This document shows, in pieces, positions 7,877 to 15,849 of a stretch of DNA of 53,070 bases; the stretch's first letter is position 1, and each line of letters starts with the position of its first letter. The position numbers and the translations under genes are program-made. This DNA is from Methanoregula sp. Its GTDB lineage: Archaea > Halobacteriota > Methanomicrobia > Methanomicrobiales > Methanospirillaceae. Below the pieces are notes generated by a model. That model did no database searches. It was given only the letters and a program-made list of their open reading frames with translations, and was not told the DNA's origin. Location of the stretch: positions 2,804-55,873 of the forward strand of contig NZ_PMZU01000021.1 of the NCBI RefSeq assembly GCF_003170075.1, written 5' to 3'.

Positions 7877-8597
7877 GGGGGACCCTCTGCACGAGCGAGA
7901 GGAAAAATTCGTCAAGGTGCCGGTGGTCTGCCGTCAGGTCGGCCACGGTCCCGGTGTGGAGGAGGTTTCCCTTGTGCAGGATCGCAAATCCCGAACAGAT
8001 CTCCTCGGCGATTTCGAGGATATGGGTCGAGATGAAGATCGTGTTGCCGGCTTTCACATAGTCCCGGAGGTAGTCCTTGACGACATGCTGCATGATCGGG
8101 TCGAAATTGATGAGCGGTTCGTCGATCAGGGCAAGTCCGGGCTTGTGGATGAATGCCTGCACAAACATCAGTTTCTGGCGGGTCCCCCGGGAGAGGTCCT
8201 TGCAGAGCACGTCTTTCTTGTCCGAAAAGTCAAGGAAGTCAAACCACCATACGGCCTTTTCATCGATATCGGGGACCTTCCGTATTGCACCCACGAACTG
8301 CAGGTACTCGGTCGCCGTTAGAAAACTCGGGGGCGTCTCCTGCTCGGGGATGATCCCGACACGCTCCCGGACACCGACCGGATCGCTCTGGGTATCGATC
8401 CCCAGCACCGTTGCCGAGCCGGCAGTCGGCCGGATCTGGCCGGTCAGCATCTTTATCATCGTTGACTTGCCGGAGCCGTTCGGGCCTAAAAGGCCGTAGA
8501 GTGCCCCTTTTTCCACCGACAGGCTCACGTGGTTGACAGCCGTCAGATCCCCATACACTTTTGTGAGGGCTTCAGCCTCAATGACGTTTTTTGTCAT
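7869..8597 (-). CDS. ABC transporter ATP-binding protein (exporter type)
   Basis: The 242-residue ATPase has Walker A GPNGSGKST, the Q-loop GIIPEQETPP, a variant signature LSRGTRQKLM, Walker B LALIDEPLINFD and the switch histidine in FISTHILEIAEE. The layout is that of ABC-2 exporter ATPases. GGGGGAAACAG immediately precedes ATG 8597. It follows the TetR gene after 31 bases and precedes the permease with overlap, so it belongs to the same operon. Confidence 0.9.
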   Translation of the reverse strand: MTKNVIEAEALTKVYGDLTAVNHVSLSVEKGALYGLLGPNGSGKSTMIKMLTGQIRPTAGSATVLGIDTQSDPVGVRERVGIIPEQETPPSFLTATEYLQFVGAIRKVPDIDEKAVWWFDFLDFSDKKDVLCKDLSRGTRQKLMFVQAFIHKPGLALIDEPLINFDPIMQHVVKDYLRDYVKAGNTIFISTHILEIAEEICSGFAILHKGNLLHTGTVADLTADHRHLDEFFLSLVQRVPHA

Positions 8598-8628
8598 CTG
8601 TTTCCCCCGGATACTTCCTGTTCCATAT

Positions 8629-9270
8629 TCATCTGCTCCTTTTTTTTGTCGTCGTTATTTTGTGTGTTCCTCCGCAGGATTCCCCGTCCGGGTGCGCTGC
8701 GATGCCGTTCCAGATAAATGACAGTCCCTGCCGGGCAAGGAGTGCCCGCTGCCCGGGATCCGGGGATTCCATGATCCGGGCCGTAAGCCCGGAGAGCGAC
8801 GAGGCGAGCACCGAACAGAGAAGCCCGGTATCGCACTCCCTGAGGGTTCCTTCCCGCACCCCGTCTCTTACCAGTTCTTCTAAAAAGAGGAAGTGCGACA
8901 TCCCCTCCTCATGGGCGGTCGTGGAGACAAAGGGAGAATGGGCAAACTGTTCCATAAACCGGAACTCGTCCGGGCGGGTGGTCGCCCAAGCGAGCGCATT
9001 TTCCCCGACTTTACGGATCTTTACCTGCACAGTTGGTTCCCGGTCGACCCCTTCGCGGAGCGCGGCGGCAGCCTGGCTCTTGATCTGCCGGTAGAGGGTG
9101 TCAATCAGATCCTCTTTTGTTTTGAAATAAAAAAAGAGCGTACCGGTCGCGACCCCCGCCTCCCGGGAGATCATCGCCGTCGGAGTACCATAGAACCCCC
9201 GCTCGGTAAAGAGTGCAAGTGCGGTTTTGAGGATCGCGTCCCGCTTGTCGGTTGCCTCCACGCTGCTCAC
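8629..9270 (-). CDS. TetR/AcrR family transcriptional regulator
   Basis: The 213-residue protein begins with a TetR helix-turn-helix: RDAILKTALALFTERGFYGT, then MISREAGVATGTLFFYFKTKEDL. The remaining part is the variable ligand-binding domain. The start is GTG 9270, with GGAGG seven bases upstream, overlapping the TGA of the MBL gene (GTGA). It is the third gene of the operon starting at 11184, whose promoter carries an 18-base palindrome of TetR-operator type (11205-11222), so it probably represses its own operon until a ligand binds. Confidence 0.9.
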   Translation of the reverse strand: MSSVEATDKRDAILKTALALFTERGFYGTPTAMISREAGVATGTLFFYFKTKEDLIDTLYRQIKSQAAAALREGVDREPTVQVKIRKVGENALAWATTRPDEFRFMEQFAHSPFVSTTAHEEGMSHFLFLEELVRDGVREGTLRECDTGLLCSVLASSLSGLTARIMESPDPGQRALLARQGLSFIWNGIAAHPDGESCGGTHKITTTKKRSR

Positions 9271-9953
9271 AGCAGGGCCTCCAGTTGATCGCAGGTAAAC
9301 GGCCCGCCGTGACCGGTGTAGATGACTGTCGGGCGGGCGTCAAGGATCGTGCGAAGGCTCTTTTTTGCCGCGTCCATATCCTCAGCAAAGAGGGGAAGCC
9401 GGGGTTTGTGTGCCGGGAACATCCCCATCACAAGGTCGCCGATGATAACCTCGCCGGTTGCCAGCTGTACCGAGAGCGATCCCCGGGTATGGCCCGGGGT
9501 CGGAATCACGATGCCATCGATCCCGAACGCATCAAGCCGGTACGGGGCATCGACCCGGATCACCGGTTTTATCGCGAGCCCCGGGGCCGGGGCGTGCTTC
9601 CCGATCATGAGGGCGAGCATGCGGCCAAGAAGCGACGCGGGCACTGCCGGAAGAGTCGCACCCGTGGTAAGGGCATCAGCTTCGCTGCTATGGACGAGCA
9701 CCGGTGCGCCGGTCGCCCCGGCCAGGGCGGCAGCGCTCCCGAAATGATCGGTGTGAACGTGCGTGATGATGATGAGCGCAAGGTCCCAGGGCTTGTACCC
9801 CTCTGCCTGCAGGGCGGCAAGGATCTTCGGGGCGTTCCCTGGCAGGCCCGTGTCGACAAGGATCGGCCGGCTGCCCCGGATAAGAAACGCATTCGCGTGG
9901 CCGAGCGGGATCGGGCGGACGAGCGCATTTTGGGGAGAAGCCGCGTCAGTCAT
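9267..9953 (-). CDS. MBL-fold metallo-hydrolase
   Basis: The 228-residue cytoplasmic hydrolase has the metal-binding motif HVHTDHFG near residue 86, TPGHTRGS near 157 and a final TGHGG. These are the glyoxalase II/beta-lactamase-fold ligands, normally for zinc. The substrate is unknown. Start ATG 9953 overlaps the end of the aldo/keto reductase gene by eight bases and has AAGGGGGAAG upstream. Its place between a reductase and a TetR regulator suggests a role in handling the same compound. Confidence 0.88.
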   Translation of the reverse strand: MTDAASPQNALVRPIPLGHANAFLIRGSRPILVDTGLPGNAPKILAALQAEGYKPWDLALIIITHVHTDHFGSAAALAGATGAPVLVHSSEADALTTGATLPAVPASLLGRMLALMIGKHAPAPGLAIKPVIRVDAPYRLDAFGIDGIVIPTPGHTRGSLSVQLATGEVIIGDLVMGMFPAHKPRLPLFAEDMDAAKKSLRTILDARPTVIYTGHGGPFTCDQLEALL

Positions 9954-11184
9954 GGGACTTCCCCCTTGAAAAGGAGGCGCGGATTTTTGATGCCTTGTTC
10001 ATGCACCACAGGCCTCCTTTGAGCGCCGGCACGGCGACACGCATCCCGCCCTCCATATCGGCTTTCACATCCTTCATGAGCTGCGGGATCGGCAGGTGCT
10101 GGGGACAGGCCTTCGCGCACTTCCCACACTGCCGGCAGAGCCCGGCATACGAAACATCGCCAATGAGGCCCCCGTGCCGCCCGAAATAGTGGAACTTTGC
10201 GCTCCGGTCCTTCGGGAAGAGGTGGTGGGCGTTGTAGAGCGAGAAGCAGCCGGGGATATCGACGCCGGCCGGGCAGGGCATGCAGTACCCGCAGCCGGTG
10301 CAGCCGACTTTCATGAGCCGCCGGTAGGTCTCTTTGACCCGGCCGATTCGGGCAAGGTCGTCGGGAGTAAGCGACTGCGGGAGTGCAGAGCCGGCGACCC
10401 GGATGTTCTCATCGATGTGGGCCTCGTCATTCATGCCCGAGAGGACGACGGTCACCTCCGGGTGGTCCCAGACCCAGCAAAGCCCCCATTCGGCCGCTGA
10501 CCGTTTCTCCGGTGCCTCATCCCAGATTTTCTGTACCTCATCCGGCACCGGCCCGGCAAGGTTCCCGCCGCGTAGCGGTTCCATAATAATCACGGCGAGA
10601 TTTTTTCCTGCCGCATACCGGAGCCCCTCGGTCCCGGCCTGGTTGTTTTCGTCAAGGAAATTGTACTGGATCTGGCAGAACTGCCAGTCGTACGCATCGA
10701 CAATCACCTTGAACGCCGTGATGGTGCCATGGAACGAGAACCCGGCGTTTGTGATCTTCCCCTCGCTTTTTGCGCGGTCGAGAAACGCGAGCACGCCGAG
10801 TTTTGCCATCTTCTCCCAGCTCTCCTTGCTCATGCTGTGGAGCAGGTAGTAGTCGATATGATCGGTCTGTAAGGTCACGAGCTGCCGGGAGAGGATCCGG
10901 TCCATGTCACTCGCGGTGCGGACTTCCCAGTGCGGGAGCTTGGTTGCGATCCGCACTTTTTCCCGGTAACCGTCGAGAAGGGCACGTCCGAGGATCTGTT
11001 CGCTTTTGCCGAAATGGTAGGCCGGGGCCGTGTCGAAATAATTGACACCGGAATCGATCGCGTGCCGGATCTGCCGGATGGCGCGTTCCTCGTCAATCTT
11101 ACCGGATTTTTCCGGGAGCCGCATGCAGCCGAAGCCGAGGATGGAGAGCCGGTCTCCGGTTTTTGGGATGGTACGGTAGAGCAT
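9946..11184 (-). CDS. Aldo/keto reductase with C-terminal 4Fe-4S domain
   Basis: About 412 residues. Residues 1-275 are an aldo/keto reductase barrel (ILGFGCMRLPE; YFDTAPAYHFGKSE with the catalytic Tyr; the Lys in RIATKLPHW; YYLLHSMSKE). The C-terminal part carries cysteines of a ferredoxin-like domain: VGCTGCGYCMPCPAGVDIP and later LCRQCGKCAKACPQHLP. This is the oxidoreductase type found in many anaerobes. Start ATG 11184 is chosen because AGGTG lies five bases upstream. It is the first gene of the TetR-controlled operon; a TATA box lies near 11240-11247. Confidence 0.9.
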   Translation of the reverse strand: MLYRTIPKTGDRLSILGFGCMRLPEKSGKIDEERAIRQIRHAIDSGVNYFDTAPAYHFGKSEQILGRALLDGYREKVRIATKLPHWEVRTASDMDRILSRQLVTLQTDHIDYYLLHSMSKESWEKMAKLGVLAFLDRAKSEGKITNAGFSFHGTITAFKVIVDAYDWQFCQIQYNFLDENNQAGTEGLRYAAGKNLAVIIMEPLRGGNLAGPVPDEVQKIWDEAPEKRSAAEWGLCWVWDHPEVTVVLSGMNDEAHIDENIRVAGSALPQSLTPDDLARIGRVKETYRRLMKVGCTGCGYCMPCPAGVDIPGCFSLYNAHHLFPKDRSAKFHYFGRHGGLIGDVSYAGLCRQCGKCAKACPQHLPIPQLMKDVKADMEGGMRVAVPALKGGLWCMNKASKIRASFSRGKSHD

Positions 11185-11204
11185 GAGCACACCTGTTTGT
11201 ATAA

Positions 11205-11222
11205 ATTGACTGGTCAGTCAAT
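11205..11222. promoter_or_regulatory. Palindromic operator, probably for the operon's TetR regulator
   Basis: ATTGACTG-GT-CAGTCAAT is a perfect 8+2+8 inverted repeat starting 21 bases upstream of the aldo/keto reductase start codon. A TATA-like CCTATATAACAC at 11239-11250 would place transcription start inside it, so a bound dimer would block initiation. The TTGACTG half-site is typical of TetR operators (family knowledge). Binding by the 8629-9270 product is inferred. Confidence 0.7.
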
Positions 11223-11451
11223 ATGTCTGCATGCCATCCTATATAACACAAACGTGTTTATGCGCTCTATACCACAAAGATGAAATTAAATGTAACAAGA
11301 GTGACGACAAGCAGGACGCAGGAATGTTTCACCCCCTGCGGAAATTGATGATTCCCCCATCTGCCCGGCAATGAATCAATAGTATGGCGGATCGGTGCGC
11401 CCGGTCGAGAACACATGGCAAATCGTAAATACCACACTTAAGACATTAATC

Positions 11452-11519
11452 GGGAGGACTAACTCTCCGTTAGAACCAGAAGAACTCTGCATGCCAGAAC
11501 ACCTGGGGCCGGTCCTCCC
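11452..11519 (+). ncRNA. Candidate structured RNA with three-way junction
   Basis: GGGAGGA (11452-11458) pairs perfectly with TCCTCCC (11513-11519). Inside are two arms: CTAAC/GTTAG (11459-11463 with 11469-11473, loop TCTCC), and CCAG/CTGG (11476-11479 with 11503-11506) enclosing TCTG/CAGA (11486-11489 with 11495-11498) around the loop CATGC. A run of seven T residues follows at 11540-11546, so the plus strand is likely. It is not a tRNA (no T arm) and shows no H/ACA or C/D boxes. The structure is read by eye. Confidence 0.5.
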
Positions 11520-11539
11520 CTAATCCTGATCGATATTCA

Positions 11540-11546
11540 TTTTTTT
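11540..11546 (+). terminator. Oligo-T tract after the candidate RNA
   Basis: Seven T residues lie 21 bases after the closing stem of the 11452-11519 RNA candidate, which fits archaeal termination on the plus strand. Confidence 0.4.
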
Positions 11547-11931
11547 ACCACTATCATACACACAAGCCGGATATGTGTTGTTTTAATATCACCCACGAAG
11601 AAAAATCCTATGTGGATTACAGTTCTGCCATGATGTGTATATTTACCGGAATAGTGTTGGTAGAGAACACCGGAGTAATTTTATTTATCCTCCATCTCAA
11701 TCGGTTCAAGTAGGACGGCAACCACTCTTTTCCCGATGCGTCCTGGGTTATGACGCCTTCCGAAAGCCCCCGCTCTATCGAATGTTCGGAATATTCCACC
11801 TTGTTGAGATGGAATGGTCGGTCAAGACGCATAGGCGCTTTTCTGTCACTCATAGGCTGCGAGACTGTTGTCTGTGCGCCCAAACACATAAAACTAACAG
11901 ATGTTTTAGGGACTGTAATCCCAACACGAGA

Positions 11932-12003
11932 CGCCCCGGCCGGGACTCGAACCCGGGTCAAAAGCTCCGCAGGCTTCTAGGATGTCCACTACCCCACCGG
12001 GAC
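11932..12003 (-). tRNA. tRNA-Arg (anticodon GCG)
   Basis: The minus strand folds with acceptor stem GTCCCGG/CCGGGGC, T arm CCGGGTTCGAGTCCCGG and anticodon loop CTGCGGA within GAAGC/GCTTT. The anticodon GCG reads CGC and, by wobble, CGT. CCA is not encoded. The D and anticodon arms match the tRNA-Arg(CCG) at 3372-3443 except for one anticodon-loop base, so the two are paralogues. Confidence 0.95.
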
Positions 12004-12140
12004 TTGCGTTTGGTTTGCGCCTGCCCTATTTACATCGTTTTCATCGCTTAAATATCTCACCGTAAAAAAAAAGATCGGCATTTTGTGGCAGAATTGCAGT
12101 ATATCTGCAACCAGTAAAAAAAAGATTCCCCCCTTAATGT

Positions 12141-12932
12141 TTATTCCGTCACCTGGTTTTCCGGAGTCCACGTAGTTGTTGTAGTTGCCGTCACAACCGG
12201 CAGGGAATTCTGTATTTGTCCCCAGTATTTACATTCGGCAAATGATTTATTCTGTGGATCTTCGAAATTGCCCACCGGTTTTACCCAGATACCAGTCGTT
12301 GCGGTGATATTGTTTCCGCGCATTTCAATCTGGAGATCATCGGTTTTAAGAATGGGTTTCAGGGTTGCATTCGTATAGATCCCGTATCCCTTGGCTTGCC
12401 CGAATCCATCCTGAAGATAGATCTCACCAGTACTCTTGTCCCTTACCGTGATGTCAAACCACGAGTATGGTGCGTAGTCGGAAAACGTGATGGTCTGCAC
12501 ATCTCCCAATTGATGATTTGCAGCTTTCGAAGAAACAACTTTGTTTACGGTGATGTTGAATGGCTTGACCGTGTAATTGATATACATCGGAGGATTCTTG
12601 AGATCAAAGGTGACCGCGGTGGTATTATAAGAATAATACTGCGTGTTGGTGTAGATAAGGCAGGACAAATCCTGAGGAAACGGTGTGGGTGTTGCATACA
12701 TATTAATGTCTGAAGTATGGGTTTGATTATCTTGACTGCTTTTCGTGTAAGGAGTGACTTCAGTCACATAGGCTGGGGGCGCAGTTGTTTCTGATGCGTG
12801 CGTCCCGGTGGCATAGTAACCACTTGAGGTTGAAGAGGTCGTCGTTCCCTTGGGGGGCGTCACACACCCCGTCACGAGGAGCATCAGTATTGTGATGACC
12901 ACGAGAATTATCAAACATATCTGCTTTGTCAT
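12141..12932 (-). CDS. Hypothetical surface lipoprotein
   Basis: The 263-residue protein starts with a hydrophobic signal ICLIILVVITILMLLVTGC, whose lipobox cysteine lies at about residue 22. A Thr/Ser/Pro-rich linker follows, then a beta-rich domain with many Asn and Tyr residues. It is probably anchored to the outside of the membrane by a lipid. No known domain is recognised. The design resembles the other lipoproteins of this window (31437, 35405). It is monocistronic, with AT-rich sequence on both sides. Confidence 0.75.
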   Translation of the reverse strand: MTKQICLIILVVITILMLLVTGCVTPPKGTTTSSTSSGYYATGTHASETTAPPAYVTEVTPYTKSSQDNQTHTSDINMYATPTPFPQDLSCLIYTNTQYYSYNTTAVTFDLKNPPMYINYTVKPFNITVNKVVSSKAANHQLGDVQTITFSDYAPYSWFDITVRDKSTGEIYLQDGFGQAKGYGIYTNATLKPILKTDDLQIEMRGNNITATTGIWVKPVGNFEDPQNKSFAECKYWGQIQNSLPVVTATTTTTWTPENQVTE

Positions 12933-13194
12933 TATTGAGGTGTACAGTTTTTTTTTTATTTATGTATGAGCATAGCGAAAAACTCCACTTAAATTTTTAT
13001 TTTAGCTAAATGAATTAAAGGATATGACCACATTTCAGGATTGTTTTTTTCCCAGCATCAGTATACAACGATGGCAGAATAAGGGAACAAATGGGGCGAG
13101 ATCAAAGGCCCGATAGACTGGGAAAATTCCGGCCGATCTTAGCCGATATGTGTCATGAAAATAATACCGGTTCGGGATCTGCGGACAGTTCGTG

Positions 13195-14301
13195 TCACGC
13201 GATCTTCCGGGACGGGTCCATCTGGACCTCGTGCGGGAGCCGGGCCAGTGCAACAGCGCCAAGCGCCCCGATAACCCCGTTTCCCCCATACAGGGAGGTG
13301 CCAGACTGCCGGGCTGCCACTTCAGCTGCGGCACGGTCGACTACCTCTTCCCGCACCAGCCTGCCGTACTCCCGCAGGTCCGCAGGGATCGTCATCCCTT
13401 TCCGGAATGCAAGGCCCCATTCCGGGGAAAGAGCTTCACTTTCAACAAACTCGCGGCTTATGGCCATCACCCGGTCAATCCGGTTCGGGAGGACGGCCAC
13501 CTCGATGTAACTTGCCGAGTTCCCGGCAGTCTTGTTCTGCAGGGTTTCGTTGAGCATCACGACATGGTGGCTGACAGGGAGCACAACCCGGCCCGCCGTA
13601 AGCCTTGTGAGCAGCGCAAGGGCAAGGGCAAAGGTCGCCCCCCCATCTTTTGAATCGGTATCGTCAACGCCAATTGTGAAATGAGAATACGCCTGTGTCC
13701 AGACGTTCCCCTCAACAATACCGTCTTTCTGGACCAGTTCGACGCGGGTGACACCCTCCGCCCGCGACATCATATCCGTAAGCGAGTATGCCGGGCCCCC
13801 GATGCAGCGGATCCGCTGGACGATATGATCGCCAGAGTGCCCGACACCGCAGATCCCGACCGCAGACAACGGAGGAAGCCCGATGGAAACCGTGGCATCA
13901 CCGATACGGGCACACTCGCGCAGGAGCGTCCCGTCACGTTTTACATCGGTGAGCACGCCCCCTGCCCGGGCATGGTGGTAGCCGCAGAACGCCGCACAGG
14001 CGCCGCTCATGCAGTCATGGAAGATCTCGACATGCTCGCCGTCCGTTGTGGTAAAGATCCTCCGGCAGGTGCTCTCGGGGATCGCGGAAATAGCCGCGTA
14101 CCGGGCGGCCGTTCTCCCGGATTTCTCTTTTTTTACAAGAACGCAGCCTTCCCGCACAAGACGGGTTACCCAGTCCTGCGCTGTGCTCCTCGGAATGCCG
14201 GCCGCCTTCTGGATATCGGTCACGGTAAAAAAACCGGCATCCTGCGTGAACTGGCGTATCAGGTGCAGGTATTCCCGCCGGTGTTCAAGCACGCTTGCCA
14301 T
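13195..14301 (-). CDS. HTH plus TiaS-like domain protein (candidate methanogenesis marker 11)
   Basis: From ATG 14301 the protein has 368 residues. Residues 1-75 look like a winged helix (FTVTDIQKAAGIPRSTAQDW, then VTRLVREGCVLV). Next comes EIFHDCMSGACAAFCGYHHA, which is Cys/His-rich. The C-terminal half has FTIGVDDTDSKDGGATFALA, close to the nucleotide-binding motif of TiaS, the tRNA-Ile2 agmatidine synthase, but it lacks the full TiaS architecture. The DDTD-containing family restricted to methanogens, 'methanogenesis marker protein 11', is the best guess. It overlaps the homoserine dehydrogenase end by 17 bases and is last in a five-gene operon. Its function is unknown. Confidence 0.7.
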   Translation of the reverse strand: MASVLEHRREYLHLIRQFTQDAGFFTVTDIQKAAGIPRSTAQDWVTRLVREGCVLVKKEKSGRTAARYAAISAIPESTCRRIFTTTDGEHVEIFHDCMSGACAAFCGYHHARAGGVLTDVKRDGTLLRECARIGDATVSIGLPPLSAVGICGVGHSGDHIVQRIRCIGGPAYSLTDMMSRAEGVTRVELVQKDGIVEGNVWTQAYSHFTIGVDDTDSKDGGATFALALALLTRLTAGRVVLPVSHHVVMLNETLQNKTAGNSASYIEVAVLPNRIDRVMAISREFVESEALSPEWGLAFRKGMTIPADLREYGRLVREEVVDRAAAEVAARQSGTSLYGGNGVIGALGAVALARLPHEVQMDPSRKIA

Positions 14302-15271
14302 AGTGGTCGCGGATATACAGGATATCGCCGATGATGGCGCTCGCCGTCTCGATCGAGCCTGCACCCCGCCCTGTAAGCGTAATTTCCTTTGCCATATCGG
14401 TCTCGATGGTCAGGGCGTTGAGCGTGCCTTCGACTACAAGCGGGTGGCTCTTCTCGATGAGCCGGGGTGAAACCCGCAGGATTTTTTTCTTTGGGATTGC
14501 CTCTGCGATCAGCCGGATGGTACAGTCCCCCTCCTCGGCAAGACGCAGGGCATCGGGCGTGAGCAGATCGATGCCGGTTAAATCAACATCGGCAAGTTTT
14601 GTCCCGTTGCCCCAAATCGTGTTCGCGAGGATCACCAGTTTGATCGCCGCATCAATCCCCTTGACATCGTAGGTCGGATCCGCCTCGGCATAGCCCATCT
14701 CCCGCGCCTCCATGAGTGCCTGCTCATAGGTCAGCCCTTCAGCAGCCATCCGGGTGAGGATATAGTTGCAGGTCCCATTGAGGACACCGTAGATTGCGAT
14801 GATCTCATTCCCGTTAAGACCGTCTTCGAGCGTGTGCATAATCGGGATGGCACCGCCGACCGTGGCCTCATACCGGAGCGCCACGCCCTTCTTTTTCGCA
14901 AGGGCTGACAACTCCTTGTACGCAAGGGCGATCGGCCCCTTGTTGGACGTGACAATGTGCTTCTTTTTTGCAAGTGCCGCCCTGATATACCCGAGTGCCG
15001 GTTCGCCGGTGAGCGCGTTTGTCGGTGTTACCTCGATAAGGACATCGTAATCCGCTTTTTTGATCACGTCCATCGCGGAGATCGCCGGGTCGCCGCACGC
15101 CCCGGTCCTGCGCTTGTGTTCGAGCACTGCCGCAATGTCGATGCCCTCATTACAGATGCACCCGCTCTTTGAATCCGCAATACCCGTGATAGTAATACCG
15201 GGATTCTTTGTTGCGATCATCTCAGCGACGCCGCGTCCCACCGACCCGAGGCCGATAAGTACAGCCTTCAT
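14285..15271 (-). CDS. hom: Homoserine dehydrogenase
   Basis: This 328-residue enzyme reduces aspartate semialdehyde to homoserine, the branch point to threonine and methionine. The Rossmann motif AVLIGLGSVGRGVAEMI is at the N-terminus; catalytic-region signatures are NGTCNYILTRMAAEGLTYEQ and MGYAEADPTYDVKGIDAAIK. It lacks a C-terminal ACT regulatory domain, but the gene immediately upstream encodes a free ACT-domain protein that overlaps it by four bases, so regulation may act in trans. NADP(H) would be the usual cofactor, and an NAD kinase gene lies in the same operon. Confidence 0.95.
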   Translation of the reverse strand: MKAVLIGLGSVGRGVAEMIATKNPGITITGIADSKSGCICNEGIDIAAVLEHKRRTGACGDPAISAMDVIKKADYDVLIEVTPTNALTGEPALGYIRAALAKKKHIVTSNKGPIALAYKELSALAKKKGVALRYEATVGGAIPIMHTLEDGLNGNEIIAIYGVLNGTCNYILTRMAAEGLTYEQALMEAREMGYAEADPTYDVKGIDAAIKLVILANTIWGNGTKLADVDLTGIDLLTPDALRLAEEGDCTIRLIAEAIPKKKILRVSPRLIEKSHPLVVEGTLNALTIETDMAKEITLTGRGAGSIETASAIIGDILYIRDHYGKRA

Positions 15272-15810
15272 GCAATCTCCTCCAGCGGCTCGATCAAAAG
15301 CAGCGATTTCTGCTGCGCGACCCGGCGCAGGACGGCAACCGCCGCATCCATGTCCACCCGGTTGGTCGCCTTGATCGTGACCCGGGAGGTCGAGCGCTCG
15401 TTTATCGCCGGCATGCTCATCGAGATCTCGCAGACCTCGGCAAACCCTGTGGAATCAATCTGGTCGACCGTGTCGGACAGGTCGGTGTGCATGAGGTGGC
15501 CGATCAGGATAACCGTCCTTTTATAGAGCAGGCGCTCCTTCCCGATCCGCTGGATGTGGACACCCTGCTCCTTTAAGAGCGCCACAAGTCTGTCGAGACG
15601 CCCTTCGGGAAGCGCGAGCACGATCTGCACGTTCAACGTGTGGTGGGTGGTATCCGGATCACGGTGGTGGAGGACCGCAATGATATTTCCCCCGACTTCA
15701 GAGATCGGTTTGAGGGCCGCAACCAGTTGTCCGGGAGAATCCTTCATCTCAAGTTTCATGGAGACCTGCACGTGTACCACCTTATCAACAAGAATAGAGC
15801 CTCCCATCAA
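15268..15810 (-). CDS. ACT-domain regulatory protein of the homoserine dehydrogenase operon
   Basis: About 170-180 residues. The first part is an ACT fold, beginning MKLEMKDSPGQLVAALKPIS and then EVGGNIIAVLHHRDPD. The second half (TVILIGHLMHTDLSDTVDQI onward) resembles a second ACT-like unit. Such proteins sit beside hom in many archaea and probably bind an amino acid to control the pathway. The start is uncertain: ATG 15810 or 15807 is followed, not preceded, by GGGAGG, and later in-frame GTG or ATG codons (ATG 15759, preceded by GCAGGT) could be used. Confidence 0.82.
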   Translation of the reverse strand: MMGGSILVDKVVHVQVSMKLEMKDSPGQLVAALKPISEVGGNIIAVLHHRDPDTTHHTLNVQIVLALPEGRLDRLVALLKEQGVHIQRIGKERLLYKRTVILIGHLMHTDLSDTVDQIDSTGFAEVCEISMSMPAINERSTSRVTIKATNRVDMDAAVAVLRRVAQQKSLLLIEPLEEIA

Positions 15811-15849
15811 GAAAAGCTTGTTCTTTTCTGCTGTGCAATGGGAGGCGGG

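Larger units (their letters stand above)
11223..11931. other. Gene-poor stretch between the AKR operon and tRNA-Arg(GCG)
   Basis: About 700 bases without a gene that can be supported. It holds the operon promoter at its left end, a predicted structured RNA at 11452-11519 with an oligo-T tract, and several short open frames (for example minus strand 11617-11961 and plus strand 11573-11713) that overlap one another and match nothing recognised. Confidence 0.5.

Noticed and set aside
7704-8321. 205-residue plus-strand frame opposite the ABC transporter genes
   Set aside because: It is antisense to conserved ATPase motifs and shows no family motif.
11280-11348. 22-codon frame starting ATGAAATTAAATG
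   Set aside because: It is too short, with no ribosome site and no resemblance to a leader peptide of a neighbouring gene.
11573-11713. 46-residue frame MCCFNITHEEKSY... on the plus strand
   Set aside because: It has a hydrophobic patch but no ribosome site or known match and overlaps the doubtful minus-strand frame.
11617-11961. Possible 114-residue protein on the minus strand
   Set aside because: It begins inside the tRNA-Arg gene, has no ribosome site at internal starts and no recognised motif; frames on the other strand are equally open.
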